Below, piece by piece: positions 1 to 6,597 of a stretch of DNA of 9,962 nt. Source of the stretch: an uncultured bacterium. Lineage in GTDB: Bacteria > Bacteroidota > Bacteroidia > Chitinophagales > Chitinophagaceae. Each line of letters starts with the position of its first letter. The first letter of the stretch is position 1. The notes beneath the pieces are model-generated. The model was not told the DNA's origin. It saw nothing but the letters and a program-made list of their open reading frames with translations, and did not search any database. The stretch is taken from NCBI GenBank assembly GCA_903957405.1, contig CAJBPC010000356.1:1-9962 (forward strand), read 5' to 3'. The position numbers were made by a program, and so were the translations under genes.

Positions 1-521
1 CTGATCACCGTGCCCTGCGCCGGCACTGACTCAGGCCCAGATGTGGAGACATACATCCTGGCCGTCAAATGGTCCGTCGTAAGCGGCATCTGGAGATAGG
101 CACGGCCGGCAAAAATCACCAGACCTACCCGGTTGTCTCCAAGGCGTTCATTGAGTTTAATGAGCATCAGTCTGGCCCTATCGAGCCGGCTTGGCGCGAT
201 GTCTTTTGCATTCATGCTCTTGCTCACATCAAGAACAAGCATGACATCCGCACCACTGCGGACTTCCTTGACAGGCGCCTTGGGGTATTGGAGATTAGCC
301 AAGCCAAAAAAAATGAAAAACAATGCCAGCAAACCCAATAAAAACTTTAGCCGGAATCTTAGCGGTGAATAAGCGGCCATCAGCCGATCTACCAACCAGA
401 TGTCACCAATCTTCCTACGGCCTTCCTCTTTCCAACGCAGTACCCTGATATAGAGGTACGTCAGCAAAATTATGACCACAGGTAAAAGCAACAGATACCA
501 GCTATTCTCGAATCGAATCAA
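1..521 (-). CDS. batB: BatB-type VWA aerotolerance protein, N-terminal part (3' end beyond window)
   Basis: This is the first 173 residues of a membrane-anchored von Willebrand A protein of the Bacteroidota Bat (aerotolerance) operons. I chose the TTG at 519-521 as start because it gives MIRFENSWYLLLLP, the usual Bat N-terminus, and an in-frame TAA lies five codons upstream; no in-frame ATG occurs before residue 48. Segments in order: hydrophobic helix at about 8-22, the conserved basic linker RRKIGDIWLVDRL (35-47), a second membrane helix at about 59-75 (FLLGLLALFFIFFG), then the VWA domain facing the periplasm. The MIDAS metal site DVSKS is at 98-102, followed by the BatB-like stretches VGLVIFAGRAYLQMPLTTD (132-150) and VPAQGT (166-171). 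These fit BatB better than BatA. The usual upstream neighbour batA is absent here; a beta-lactamase gene sits there instead. Bat proteins are linked to oxygen and stress tolerance, but their molecular role is unclear. Confidence 0.85.
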   Translation of the reverse strand, partial: MIRFENSWYLLLLPVVIILLTYLYIRVLRWKEEGRRKIGDIWLVDRLMAAYSPLRFRLKFLLGLLALFFIFFGLANLQYPKAPVKEVRSGADVMLVLDVSKSMNAKDIAPSRLDRARLMLIKLNERLGDNRVGLVIFAGRAYLQMPLTTDHLTARMYVSTSGPESVPAQGTVI

Positions 522-733
522 ATGGGTTTGAATTTAGCGTCTCAACGGATTGATGCAAATCATGGACCAATAATTTCTTATCCGGATGATTTAACGGATC
601 GTGGTATTTTGAAGAACATCTTAGGGAATCATCAAATGACGTAATGAAATGTATTCCCCAGATGCAGCATGAATGTTTGCATGATTTTCAACCAGATGAT
701 TATGGCATGAACCCTTGGCCGCAATGTTTTACG
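522..733. other. 212-base gap between blaOXA-like gene and batB; no convincing gene
   Basis: This stretch is visibly more AT-rich than its neighbours. On the minus strand a stop-free frame ends in a TAG that overlaps the start of batB, about position 510. Its last 35 residues (ending NPFDSIRE) look protein-like, but the frame has stops within about 60 codons upstream and no plausible start. Short protein-like stretches also appear in another minus frame (around 630-720) and in a plus frame (around 550-640), so none is persuasive. It may be regulatory sequence for batB, or the decayed end of a lost gene such as batA. I see no strong promoter, hairpin or RNA gene. Confidence 0.3.
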
Positions 734-1549
734 CTACATCTTACCCTTGAAGAAACCCAGGTATGTCAGGATATCCTTTAGGATCTTCTCCCTCGCAGCA
801 GGCAGTGCAGCATCAGACCCCTTCATCTCGATGTGCAGGACAAATGGATAAACATGTCGGTTTTCTTCTATCCAGCCAACCATCCATCCCATGGGTTTGC
901 CATTGGCAGAAGTAGACATTCCTGTCTTATATGCGAGTTGATACTGAGAATTGTTCTCCTGGATCATCATCTTTTTCACCGCCTCCTGAATGCTGGCACG
1001 GAATGGAAGCTGCCTGAAATAAAGGCGTTTCACAAGGCCAAGCTGCTCATCCGGCGAAATCAAAAGTGTCGTATCCAGCCAAAAGGAAGCTACATTGCGA
1101 CCAATCCGCATGTTTCCATACTTCAGGGTATCGATCCAGTACTTCATCGTATCAAGACCTATCTGACCCGCGAGTGTTTGGAAATGAGGCACTGCAGATA
1201 ACCGAAAAGCATGGAAAAGGGAAAGATCCTGATTCCATTCGGTTCGCTCCCTGACAACGCCGTCCCAAGGAATGATGGTGCTATCACTGGTGAGCCTGCC
1301 CGTTTGGAGACCGACCATGGCATTGACAATCTTGAATGTAGAGGCCGGACTGTAGCGAGTCTTGAATTTGTCGAGATCATGGATGGTGAAGCCACCCCTG
1401 CTGTTATCAAACATCCCGAAAGTGCCAGTGGCACCCGCGGCAACGAAGAATTTCTCCATATCATCGTCCACATCGACGTTGTTAACCGTGCAACCAAAGA
1501 AAAGAAAGGTTGCAGATATCCAAACCGATAACATACTGATTTTCTTCAT
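734..1549 (-). CDS. Class D (OXA-type) serine beta-lactamase, predicted lipoprotein
   Basis: A 271-residue protein with every class D landmark: active-site serine and lysine in STFK (S70, K73), SAV (118-120), YGN (144-146), the tryptophan that stabilises the carboxylated lysine in FWL (W157), ISPDEQ (164-169) and KTG (208-210), followed by GWMVGW (221-226). The family hydrolyses beta-lactam rings through an acyl-serine intermediate, with a carboxylated K73 as general base. The N-terminus MKKISMLSVWISATFLFFGC resembles a lipoprotein signal with the lipid-accepting Cys20, although Phe at -2 is not ideal for a lipobox. An acidic patch (DVDDD, 26-30) follows the cysteine. Length is normal for the family and nothing suggests inactivation. 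The gene starts 71 bases after kbl on the same strand, with no TAnnTTTG box in the gap, so it is probably read through from the operon. The substrate range cannot be told from the sequence, and a related sensor or penicillin-binding role is less likely but possible. Confidence 0.92.
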   Translation of the reverse strand: MKKISMLSVWISATFLFFGCTVNNVDVDDDMEKFFVAAGATGTFGMFDNSRGGFTIHDLDKFKTRYSPASTFKIVNAMVGLQTGRLTSDSTIIPWDGVVRERTEWNQDLSLFHAFRLSAVPHFQTLAGQIGLDTMKYWIDTLKYGNMRIGRNVASFWLDTTLLISPDEQLGLVKRLYFRQLPFRASIQEAVKKMMIQENNSQYQLAYKTGMSTSANGKPMGWMVGWIEENRHVYPFVLHIEMKGSDAALPAAREKILKDILTYLGFFKGKM

Positions 1550-1585
1550 AAGTCCATTTTATTATCCGAGAAAGAGGAAGAGAAC

Positions 1586-1625
1586 AATAAGGCTCCGCAG
1601 AGGTTCACGTTGCCCACACCTTATT
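1586..1625 (-). terminator. Weak inverted repeat after kbl
   Basis: The seven-base arms AATAAGG (1586-1592) and CCTTATT (1619-1625) are perfectly complementary, with 26 bases between them. The right arm overlaps the kbl stop codon. There is no clear U-run after the stem on the minus strand. It could be a weak transcript-processing or attenuating hairpin between kbl and the beta-lactamase gene, or simply chance. Confidence 0.2.
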
Positions 1626-2808
1626 TTATCACACCCATCCTCCGGCCAACTTTTGCGAAGGCTGCGATGGCCTTATCAAGCATTTGCTTGTCATGTGCGG
1701 CACTGAGCTGAACTCTGATCCTTGCCTTGCCCTTGGGCACCACAGGGAAAAAGAATCCCACCACATATACCCCCTCTTCGAGCAGTTCTGCTGCCATTTC
1801 CTGAGCCACAGTCGCTTCGTACAACATGATGGGCACAATGGGATGGTCTCCTGGTTTGATATCGAAACCCTGCCGAGTCATTTCCTCTCGAAAATAACGG
1901 GTGTTCCATTCGAGTTTATCTCGCAGCTCAGTGGTTTCGCTGAGCATATCAAGGACGGCGATGGATGCACCGACGATGCTTGGGGCAAGGGTATTGGAGA
2001 ACAGATAAGGACGGCTGCGCTGCCTGAGCATTTCAATGACCTCCTTGCGGCCGCTGGTAAAGCCTCCGGAAGCACCCCCAAGGGCTTTCCCAAGGGTGCC
2101 TGTGATGATGTCTATGCGCCCCATTACCCCTCGGTATTCATGCGTTCCTCTGCCGGTTTTTCCCAAGAAGCCTGAAGAATGGCATTCATCGATCATGACG
2201 GCTGCATCGTATTTGTCAGCCAATTCGCAGATCTTATCAAGCTGTGCAATGGTGCCATCCATGCTGAAGGAACCATCGGTGACGATGATCCGGGTGCGTG
2301 CGGAAGACGCCGACTGAAGTTGTTTTTCGAGATCGGCCATGTCGTTGTGCAGGTATCGGAAACGCTGCGACTTGCAAAGCCTTACCCCATCTATGATGGA
2401 TGCGTGGTTGAGTTCATCGGAAATAATGGCGTCCTGATCGTTGAACAATGGCTCGAAAACACCTCCATTGGCATCGAAGGCGGCCGCATACAGAATCGTA
2501 TCCTCCGTACCCAAAAAGGCGGAGAGCTTTGCCTCGAGTTCCTTATGGATGTCTTGCGTACCGCATATGAAACGCACACTGCTCAATCCGAATCCACGAT
2601 GGTCTATGTACTTTTTTGCAGCATCTATTACTTTCTGATGGGAGGAAAGCCCAAGATAATTATTTGCACAGAGGTTGATCACCTGCTTACCGTTCACACG
2701 GATCTGAGGACCCTGTGGACCTTCGATAATACGCTCTGTCTTGAACAACCCCGACTGCCTGATCTCATCGATTTCCACCTTCAGGCGCTGTACCAATCCC
2801 TCGTTCAT
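1621..2808 (-). CDS. kbl: Glycine C-acetyltransferase (2-amino-3-ketobutyrate CoA ligase)
   Basis: A 395-residue PLP enzyme of the alpha-oxoamine synthase family. It interconverts 2-amino-3-ketobutyrate plus CoA with glycine plus acetyl-CoA, the second step of threonine breakdown via threonine dehydrogenase. It matches E. coli Kbl almost end to end: CANNYLGL (47-54), SVRFICGTQD (77-86), the cofactor-stacking region around FDANGG (111-116), NHASIIDGVRLCK (134-146), DECHSSGF (207-214) and the PLP-binding lysine K241 in TGTLGKALGGASGG. RQRSRPYLFSN and GFFFPVVPKGKARIR near the C-terminus are also typical of Kbl rather than of serine palmitoyltransferase or AONS. The start ATG lies 31 bases after the DHS-like gene, without a visible Shine-Dalgarno sequence. 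A threonine dehydrogenase gene is not adjacent. The protein is cytoplasmic and probably dimeric. Confidence 0.95.
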   Translation of the reverse strand: MNEGLVQRLKVEIDEIRQSGLFKTERIIEGPQGPQIRVNGKQVINLCANNYLGLSSHQKVIDAAKKYIDHRGFGLSSVRFICGTQDIHKELEAKLSAFLGTEDTILYAAAFDANGGVFEPLFNDQDAIISDELNHASIIDGVRLCKSQRFRYLHNDMADLEKQLQSASSARTRIIVTDGSFSMDGTIAQLDKICELADKYDAAVMIDECHSSGFLGKTGRGTHEYRGVMGRIDIITGTLGKALGGASGGFTSGRKEVIEMLRQRSRPYLFSNTLAPSIVGASIAVLDMLSETTELRDKLEWNTRYFREEMTRQGFDIKPGDHPIVPIMLYEATVAQEMAAELLEEGVYVVGFFFPVVPKGKARIRVQLSAAHDKQMLDKAIAAFAKVGRRMGVIK

Positions 2809-2839
2809 ACAAAATGGTTTTCATCAGAAAATATGTGTG

Positions 2840-3814
2840 CTACCAACCCAGGAGATATGCGAAAATCAACGGGACCACGATAGTGGCATCGCTTTCCACG
2901 ATGTATTTCGGCGTATGGATATCCAACTTCCCCCAGGTGATCTTCTCATTCGGGACGGCTCCTGAGTAGGACCCATAGGAAGTGGTCGAATCACTGATCT
3001 GGCAGAAATAACTCCAGAAAGGCACATCATGCCACTCCAGATCCTGATACATCATGGGCACCACGCAGATCGGGAAATCCCCTGCAATGCCACCACCTAT
3101 CTGGAAGAATCCGACGCCCTTTCCACCACTGTTATGGCGGTACCAGTCGGCCAGCCAAACCATGTACTCGATGCCACTCTTCACCGTAGATGCCTGTAAC
3201 TCGCCTTTGATGACATAGCTGGCAAAAATGTTTCCGGTGGTGCTGTCTTCCCAGCCGGGAACCACGATGGGCAGATTTCTTTCTGCAGCTGCAACGATCC
3301 AGCTATCCTTCGGGTCGATCTCGTAATACTGCTCCAAGTCGCCGCTGAGGACGGTCTTGTACAAAAACTCATGTGGAAAATATCGCTCACCTTTCGCCTC
3401 CGCCTCTGCCCACTGGCGATGCAGGTGCTGCTGCAACCTGCGAAAAGCTTCTTCTTCAGGGATGCAGGTATCCGTCACGCGGTTGTAGTGGTTCTCTAGA
3501 AGGTCCCATTCTTCCTGGGGTGTAAGGTCTCTGTAGTTGGGGATCCGCTTATAATGCGAATGCGCCACGAGGTTCATCACATCCTCCTCCAGATTGGCAC
3601 CGGTACAGCTGATGATATCCACTTTCCCCTGACGGATCATCTCTGCAAGTGAAACCCCAAGCTCCGCAGTACTCATAGCACCGGCAAGGGAAACAAGCAT
3701 CTTACCGCCTTCCAGCAAATGCTGCTCATAGCCTTTGGCAGCATCCACCATCGCGGCAGCGTTGAAATGCCGGTAATGATGGACTATGAATTCTGATACG
3801 GGTCCTTTTTTCAT
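2840..3814 (-). CDS. Deoxyhypusine-synthase-like protein (bacterial DHS family)
   Basis: A 324-residue member of the deoxyhypusine synthase fold family. The eukaryotic and archaeal enzymes use NAD and spermidine to modify a lysine of eIF5A; bacteria lack eIF5A, so the substrate here must differ. Homospermidine or another polyamine product is the likeliest guess, since DHS relatives are known to have become homospermidine synthases. Visible features: LAGAMSTAELG (43-53), SCTGANLEED (69-78), GGGIAGDFP (240-248) and the active-site loop SGAVPNEKITWGKL, which aligns with human SGARPDEAVSWGKI and places Glu290, Trp294 and the catalytic Lys296. By my remembered alignment, human K287/H288 correspond to Gly245/Asp246 and human D316 to Tyr283, which points to a different ligand. 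The 324-residue length is close to full for the family. It heads the probable operon with kbl and has its own -7 box upstream. Confidence 0.85.
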   Translation of the reverse strand: MKKGPVSEFIVHHYRHFNAAAMVDAAKGYEQHLLEGGKMLVSLAGAMSTAELGVSLAEMIRQGKVDIISCTGANLEEDVMNLVAHSHYKRIPNYRDLTPQEEWDLLENHYNRVTDTCIPEEEAFRRLQQHLHRQWAEAEAKGERYFPHEFLYKTVLSGDLEQYYEIDPKDSWIVAAAERNLPIVVPGWEDSTTGNIFASYVIKGELQASTVKSGIEYMVWLADWYRHNSGGKGVGFFQIGGGIAGDFPICVVPMMYQDLEWHDVPFWSYFCQISDSTTSYGSYSGAVPNEKITWGKLDIHTPKYIVESDATIVVPLIFAYLLGW

Positions 3815-3833
3815 GAAGTTCTTTTATTGTACG

Positions 3834-3841
3834 CAAAAATA
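3834..3841 (-). promoter_or_regulatory. TAnnTTTG -7 element for the DHS-like/kbl operon
   Basis: The minus strand reads TATTTTTG, a perfect match to the Bacteroidota -7 consensus TAnnTTTG, with its last base 20 nt before the ATG at 3814. The expected start of transcription gives a leader of about 15 bases. I did not find a good TTTG-type -33 element at the usual spacing. Confidence 0.5.
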
Positions 3842-3878
3842 TGTCAAATCCTGCCATGGTGCACAGCGCCATGTGACA
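3842..3878. repeat. Imperfect nested dyad in the divergent acpH/DHS-like promoter region
   Basis: Two pairs of complementary arms lie together: CATGG (3855-3859) with CCATG (3869-3873), and TGTCA (3842-3846) with TGACA (3874-3878). The outer pair is offset by an eight-base bulge on the left. The position, between two divergent -7 boxes, would suit an operator, but the arms are short and could be chance. Confidence 0.2.
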
Positions 3879-3926
3879 GCATCCTTTCAGGCGATCGAAA
3901 TCCGCTGTACCACTTTGGGATTGAAG

Positions 3927-3934
3927 TAACTTTG
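3927..3934 (+). promoter_or_regulatory. TAnnTTTG -7 element directly before acpH
   Basis: TAACTTTG matches the Bacteroidota -7 consensus and ends only three bases before the ATG at 3938. Transcription would begin at or next to the start codon, so the mRNA is probably leaderless. No good -33 partner is seen at the standard spacing, which lowers confidence. Confidence 0.45.
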
Positions 3935-3937
3935 CAT

Positions 3938-4525
3938 ATGAACTTCCTGGCACACGCTTTTCTTTCCTTTGGAGACCCCGAAATCACTGTGGGCAATCTT
4001 ATCAGTGATTTCGTAAAAGGGAAGCGCCAGTATGAGTACCCCCCCGGCATCAGAAATGGAATCATCCTACACCGCTCAATCGACTCCTTCACAGACAATC
4101 ACCCGGCATCTATAGAAGCCAAACAGGTATTCCGTGCCCACTACAGGTTGTATGCTGCGGCATTTGTAGATGTGACATATGACCATTTCCTCGCCAGCGA
4201 TGCAGCCATTTTCCCTGATGACAGTCTGAAATCATTCTCGAACGAAACCTATTCAATCATTGAACCGCACATCGCAATCTTACCCGATCGGTTCTCTGCC
4301 ATGTTCCCCTATATGAAAAGCCAGGATTGGTTCTACAACTATCAATTCAAAGCTGGACTGGAAAAAAGTTTCGGAGGACTGGTTCGAAGAGCCCGGTACA
4401 TGGATGACAGCATCACCGCAATGACGATCTTCGAACAACATCACGACCTGCTCAGGGATTGCTACCGGTCATTCATGCCGGATGTTCGAGATCATGCCGC
4501 CTCCAGGATCCAGGCATTCAAATGA
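3938..4525 (+). CDS. acpH: Acyl carrier protein phosphodiesterase family protein (DUF479)
   Basis: A 195-residue protein of the AcpH/DUF479 family; E. coli AcpH has 193 residues. AcpH removes the 4'-phosphopantetheine arm from acyl carrier protein, returning it to the apo form, and is a metal-dependent cytoplasmic enzyme with an HD-like fold. The start at 3938 gives MNFLAHAFLS, the family N-terminus; the frame stays open upstream to at least 3827, but that part has no family similarity and contains the promoter box. Conserved blocks: GNLISDFVKG (19-28), HRSIDSFTD (45-53) and DVTYDHFLA (78-86), which carry the likely metal-binding Asp and His residues. It is divergent from the DHS-like gene and converges on the CoA-transferase gene with a 43-base gap. 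Activity on ACP is inferred from the family; relatives may act on other phosphodiesters. Confidence 0.85.
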   Translation: MNFLAHAFLSFGDPEITVGNLISDFVKGKRQYEYPPGIRNGIILHRSIDSFTDNHPASIEAKQVFRAHYRLYAAAFVDVTYDHFLASDAAIFPDDSLKSFSNETYSIIEPHIAILPDRFSAMFPYMKSQDWFYNYQFKAGLEKSFGGLVRRARYMDDSITAMTIFEQHHDLLRDCYRSFMPDVRDHAASRIQAFK

Positions 4526-4568
4526 CTCCATTGGGGACACCTTTCATCTGCTCGCCGGTAAGGGTCGT

Positions 4569-5861
4569 TCAGACCGGGAACACCTTAAAGCGCTCAAAAC
4601 ATGCCTGCTCCAGTAAGTCCCGATCATCCGGATGTGCGATATCGATCAGTGCCTTGGCCCTTTGACGAAGATTCTTGCCGAAAAGATATGCCACCCCATA
4701 TTCCGTAACAATATAGTGCACATGCGACCTTGTGGTAATCACACCTGCTCCAGGCTTTAGTATGGGCACAATTCTGGGAAGCCCCTTGTTCGTTCGGGAT
4801 GATAACGCAATGATCGGTTTCCCGCCTTCTGAAAGCGACGCACCCCGGATGAAGTCCATCTGTCCTCCGACACCGGAATACTGATACGTGCCAATGGAAT
4901 CCGAACAAACCTGACCAGTGACGTCCACTTCCACACAGCTATTGACCGCCACGACCTTCGGATTCCTGCGGATCACATGCGGATCATTCACATAATCGAT
5001 ATCCAAAAAGTTGAATGCAGGATTATCGTCCACATAGTCGTATAAACGCTTGGAACCCAGTGCGAAACCGGTAACGGTCTTATTCGGATGGATCCTTTTG
5101 TATTTATTGTTGACGATGTCTTTGTCGAAAAGATCTATTAACCCGTCGGAGAACATCTCCGTATGGACGCCCAGATCCTTGTGATTACCCAGGCATTTCA
5201 AAACTGCGTCTGGAATGGCACCTATGCCCATCTGCAAACAAGACCTGTCTTCCACCAACTCCGCGATATATTTCCCGATCCGGAGCTCTTTATCCGTCAC
5301 CTTCTCGGCATAGGTGGATTCTGGCATCGGATCTTCACACCAGACCATGGCATGCAACCGGCTGGCATGGATCATCCCGTCGCCATGCGTTCGGGGAGCG
5401 TTTGGATTTACCTGAGCAATCACGTGTTTTGCAGTGTTCACCGCACTTCTGGCGACATCCACGGATACACCAAGGGAGCAATAGCCATGTTCATCCGGGA
5501 CGGACACCTGAACGATGGCCACATCCAAAGGAAGTATGTTCCGCTTGAAGAGTTCCGGGATCTCACTCAGAAATACCGGGATGTAATCGGCCCGGCCTTC
5601 AGCCACAGCCTGCCTTATGCTTGCCGACACGAACATGGAGTTCATATGGAAATTCCCGGCGTATTCGGGCTTGCACAAATCGATGTCTCCATGTATGGTG
5701 ATCGATACCATCTCCACATCACGCAGTCGGCCGGACTCCTTAGCAAGCTCGTTAAGCAGATAAACGGGTGTCATGGCACTTCCATGTACAAAGACCCTGT
5801 GCCCGGATCGTATCACAGAAAGCGCCTCGCATGCAGAAACATATTTGATATTCGGTTTCAT
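4569..5861 (-). CDS. Acetyl-CoA hydrolase/transferase family (4-hydroxybutyrate CoA-transferase-like)
   Basis: A 430-residue class I CoA-transferase of the acetyl-CoA hydrolase/4-hydroxybutyrate CoA-transferase family, normal in length. These enzymes move CoA between short-chain acids through a glutamyl-CoA thioester. The active-site glutamate is E235 in GVHTEMFSDG (231-240); GIGAIPDAV (212-220) and GGQMDFIRGA (332-341) are CoA-binding or oxyanion regions typical of the family, and the C-terminus shows RSHVHYIVTEYGVAYLFGK (378-396). The N-terminal domain has SVPDEHGYCSLG (120-131). No signal peptide is seen, so it is cytoplasmic. The sequence does not fix the acyl substrates: acetate, butyrate, 4-hydroxybutyrate, succinate or propionate are all possible, and pure hydrolase action is an alternative. 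It is divergent from the DUF2911 gene, with its own -7 box, and appears monocistronic. Confidence 0.9.
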   Translation of the reverse strand: MKPNIKYVSACEALSVIRSGHRVFVHGSAMTPVYLLNELAKESGRLRDVEMVSITIHGDIDLCKPEYAGNFHMNSMFVSASIRQAVAEGRADYIPVFLSEIPELFKRNILPLDVAIVQVSVPDEHGYCSLGVSVDVARSAVNTAKHVIAQVNPNAPRTHGDGMIHASRLHAMVWCEDPMPESTYAEKVTDKELRIGKYIAELVEDRSCLQMGIGAIPDAVLKCLGNHKDLGVHTEMFSDGLIDLFDKDIVNNKYKRIHPNKTVTGFALGSKRLYDYVDDNPAFNFLDIDYVNDPHVIRRNPKVVAVNSCVEVDVTGQVCSDSIGTYQYSGVGGQMDFIRGASLSEGGKPIIALSSRTNKGLPRIVPILKPGAGVITTRSHVHYIVTEYGVAYLFGKNLRQRAKALIDIAHPDDRDLLEQACFERFKVFPV

Positions 5862-5877
5862 ATTCCTGTTTGTGTTG

Positions 5878-5885
5878 CAAAAATA
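5878..5885 (-). promoter_or_regulatory. TAnnTTTG -7 element for the CoA-transferase gene
   Basis: The minus strand reads TATTTTTG, a perfect consensus match, 16 bases before the ATG at 5861. The predicted leader is about 12 bases. A clear -33 element was not found. Confidence 0.5.
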
Positions 5886-5952
5886 AAAGTGTGAGGAAAA
5901 TGTCGTGCTGATAAAGCCTTGTACTCTTACTGATGAAGATCAGTTAATAAAT

Positions 5953-5960
5953 TATTTTTG
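5953..5960 (+). promoter_or_regulatory. TAnnTTTG -7 element for the DUF2911 (and possibly asnB) unit
   Basis: TATTTTTG matches the consensus perfectly and ends 17 bases before the ATG at 5978, with AT-rich sequence around it. It lies 67 bases from the opposing box at 5878-5885, so the two form a divergent promoter pair. Confidence 0.5.
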
Positions 5961-5977
5961 CATATATTTTCTCACCC

Positions 5978-6544
5978 ATGAAGTATTTTCTGCTGACTTC
6001 CGCCTTCGTATTATGCCTCTTTACATTGTCCGTTGCACAGGCATCACGCATGCCACCTGTCGATAAATCCGTGCTGGATATCAGTTACTACCCAATGAAT
6101 TTTCCTATCCTCAAGGTACAAGACAAAGCCACTGAACCTCTTTTTGCCCGGGTCATTTACAGCAGACCGATGAAAAGCGGGAGGACGATCGTTGGCGATC
6201 TGCTGGAATATGGAACGATTTGGCGAATGGGCGCAAACGAAGCCACAGAACTGGAACTCTACCGGGATGCTACGCTGCAAAACACAAGGGTGAAAAAAGG
6301 CCGTTACACCCTCTATGCCATCCCTCAAAAAGATAAATGGACCATCATCCTGAACCGGGAAACCGATACCTGGGGGGCATTCAAATATGATATGAAAAAA
6401 GATGTGGCAAGGGCGGAAGTGAAACCTGAAAAACAAAGCGAGCTTACGGAGGCGCTGACCGTATATTTTGAAAAATCCTCTAAGTCCATAAACCTGCTGG
6501 TCTTTTGGGATGATTTCAAGCTGACCATCCCCTTCACATTATGA
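5978..6544 (+). CDS. Secreted DUF2911 domain protein of unknown function
   Basis: A 188-residue protein whose first 20 or so residues form a signal peptide (MKYFLLTSAFVLCLFTLSVA, probable cleavage after SVAQA), so it should be periplasmic or secreted. There is no lipobox cysteine. The rest is one DUF2911 domain, recognised by VIYSRPMKSGRTIVGDLLEY (59-78), IWRMGANEATELEL (81-94), the KKGRYTLYAIPQKDKWTIIL stretch starting at about residue 106, and WGAFKYDMKKDVAR. DUF2911 proteins are common in Bacteroidota and their biochemical role is not established. It has its own -7 box and is followed 53 bases later by asnB on the same strand, with no obvious terminator between them, so co-transcription is possible but need not mean a shared function. 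Confidence 0.87.
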   Translation: MKYFLLTSAFVLCLFTLSVAQASRMPPVDKSVLDISYYPMNFPILKVQDKATEPLFARVIYSRPMKSGRTIVGDLLEYGTIWRMGANEATELELYRDATLQNTRVKKGRYTLYAIPQKDKWTIILNRETDTWGAFKYDMKKDVARAEVKPEKQSELTEALTVYFEKSSKSINLLVFWDDFKLTIPFTL

Positions 6545-6597
6545 TCCGATCACGAGACTGAGATGTCCGCCTGATCTTACAAGCTAAAAAAAAACGC

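Noticed and set aside
69..372. Two overlapping plus-strand open frames of 90 and 79 codons at the left end
   Set aside because: They are antisense to batB, whose minus-strand translation has clear VWA and membrane features; the plus-strand translations have no family resemblance.
545..720. Short protein-like stretches in several frames of the gap before batB
   Set aside because: Different frames on both strands look equally plausible, each is broken by stops, and none starts convincingly, so I do not call a gene or pseudogene.
2179..2883. A 234-codon plus-strand open frame
   Set aside because: It is wholly antisense to kbl and the end of the DHS-like gene, both strongly supported; its translation matches nothing I recognise.
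3827..3937. Upstream extension of acpH in the same frame
   Set aside because: It would add 37 residues without family similarity and would include the -7 element; MNFLAH at 3938 is the family N-terminus.
4526..4577. Small hairpins between the convergent acpH and CoA-transferase genes (GGTC/GACC and CCGGT/ACCGG arms)
   Set aside because: The stems are only four to five bases, exclude each other, and have no T-run, so they do not support a terminator call.
5163..5894. A 243-codon plus-strand open frame
   Set aside because: It lies antisense to the CoA-transferase gene, which has its active-site glutamate and full family length; the frame is an effect of codon composition.
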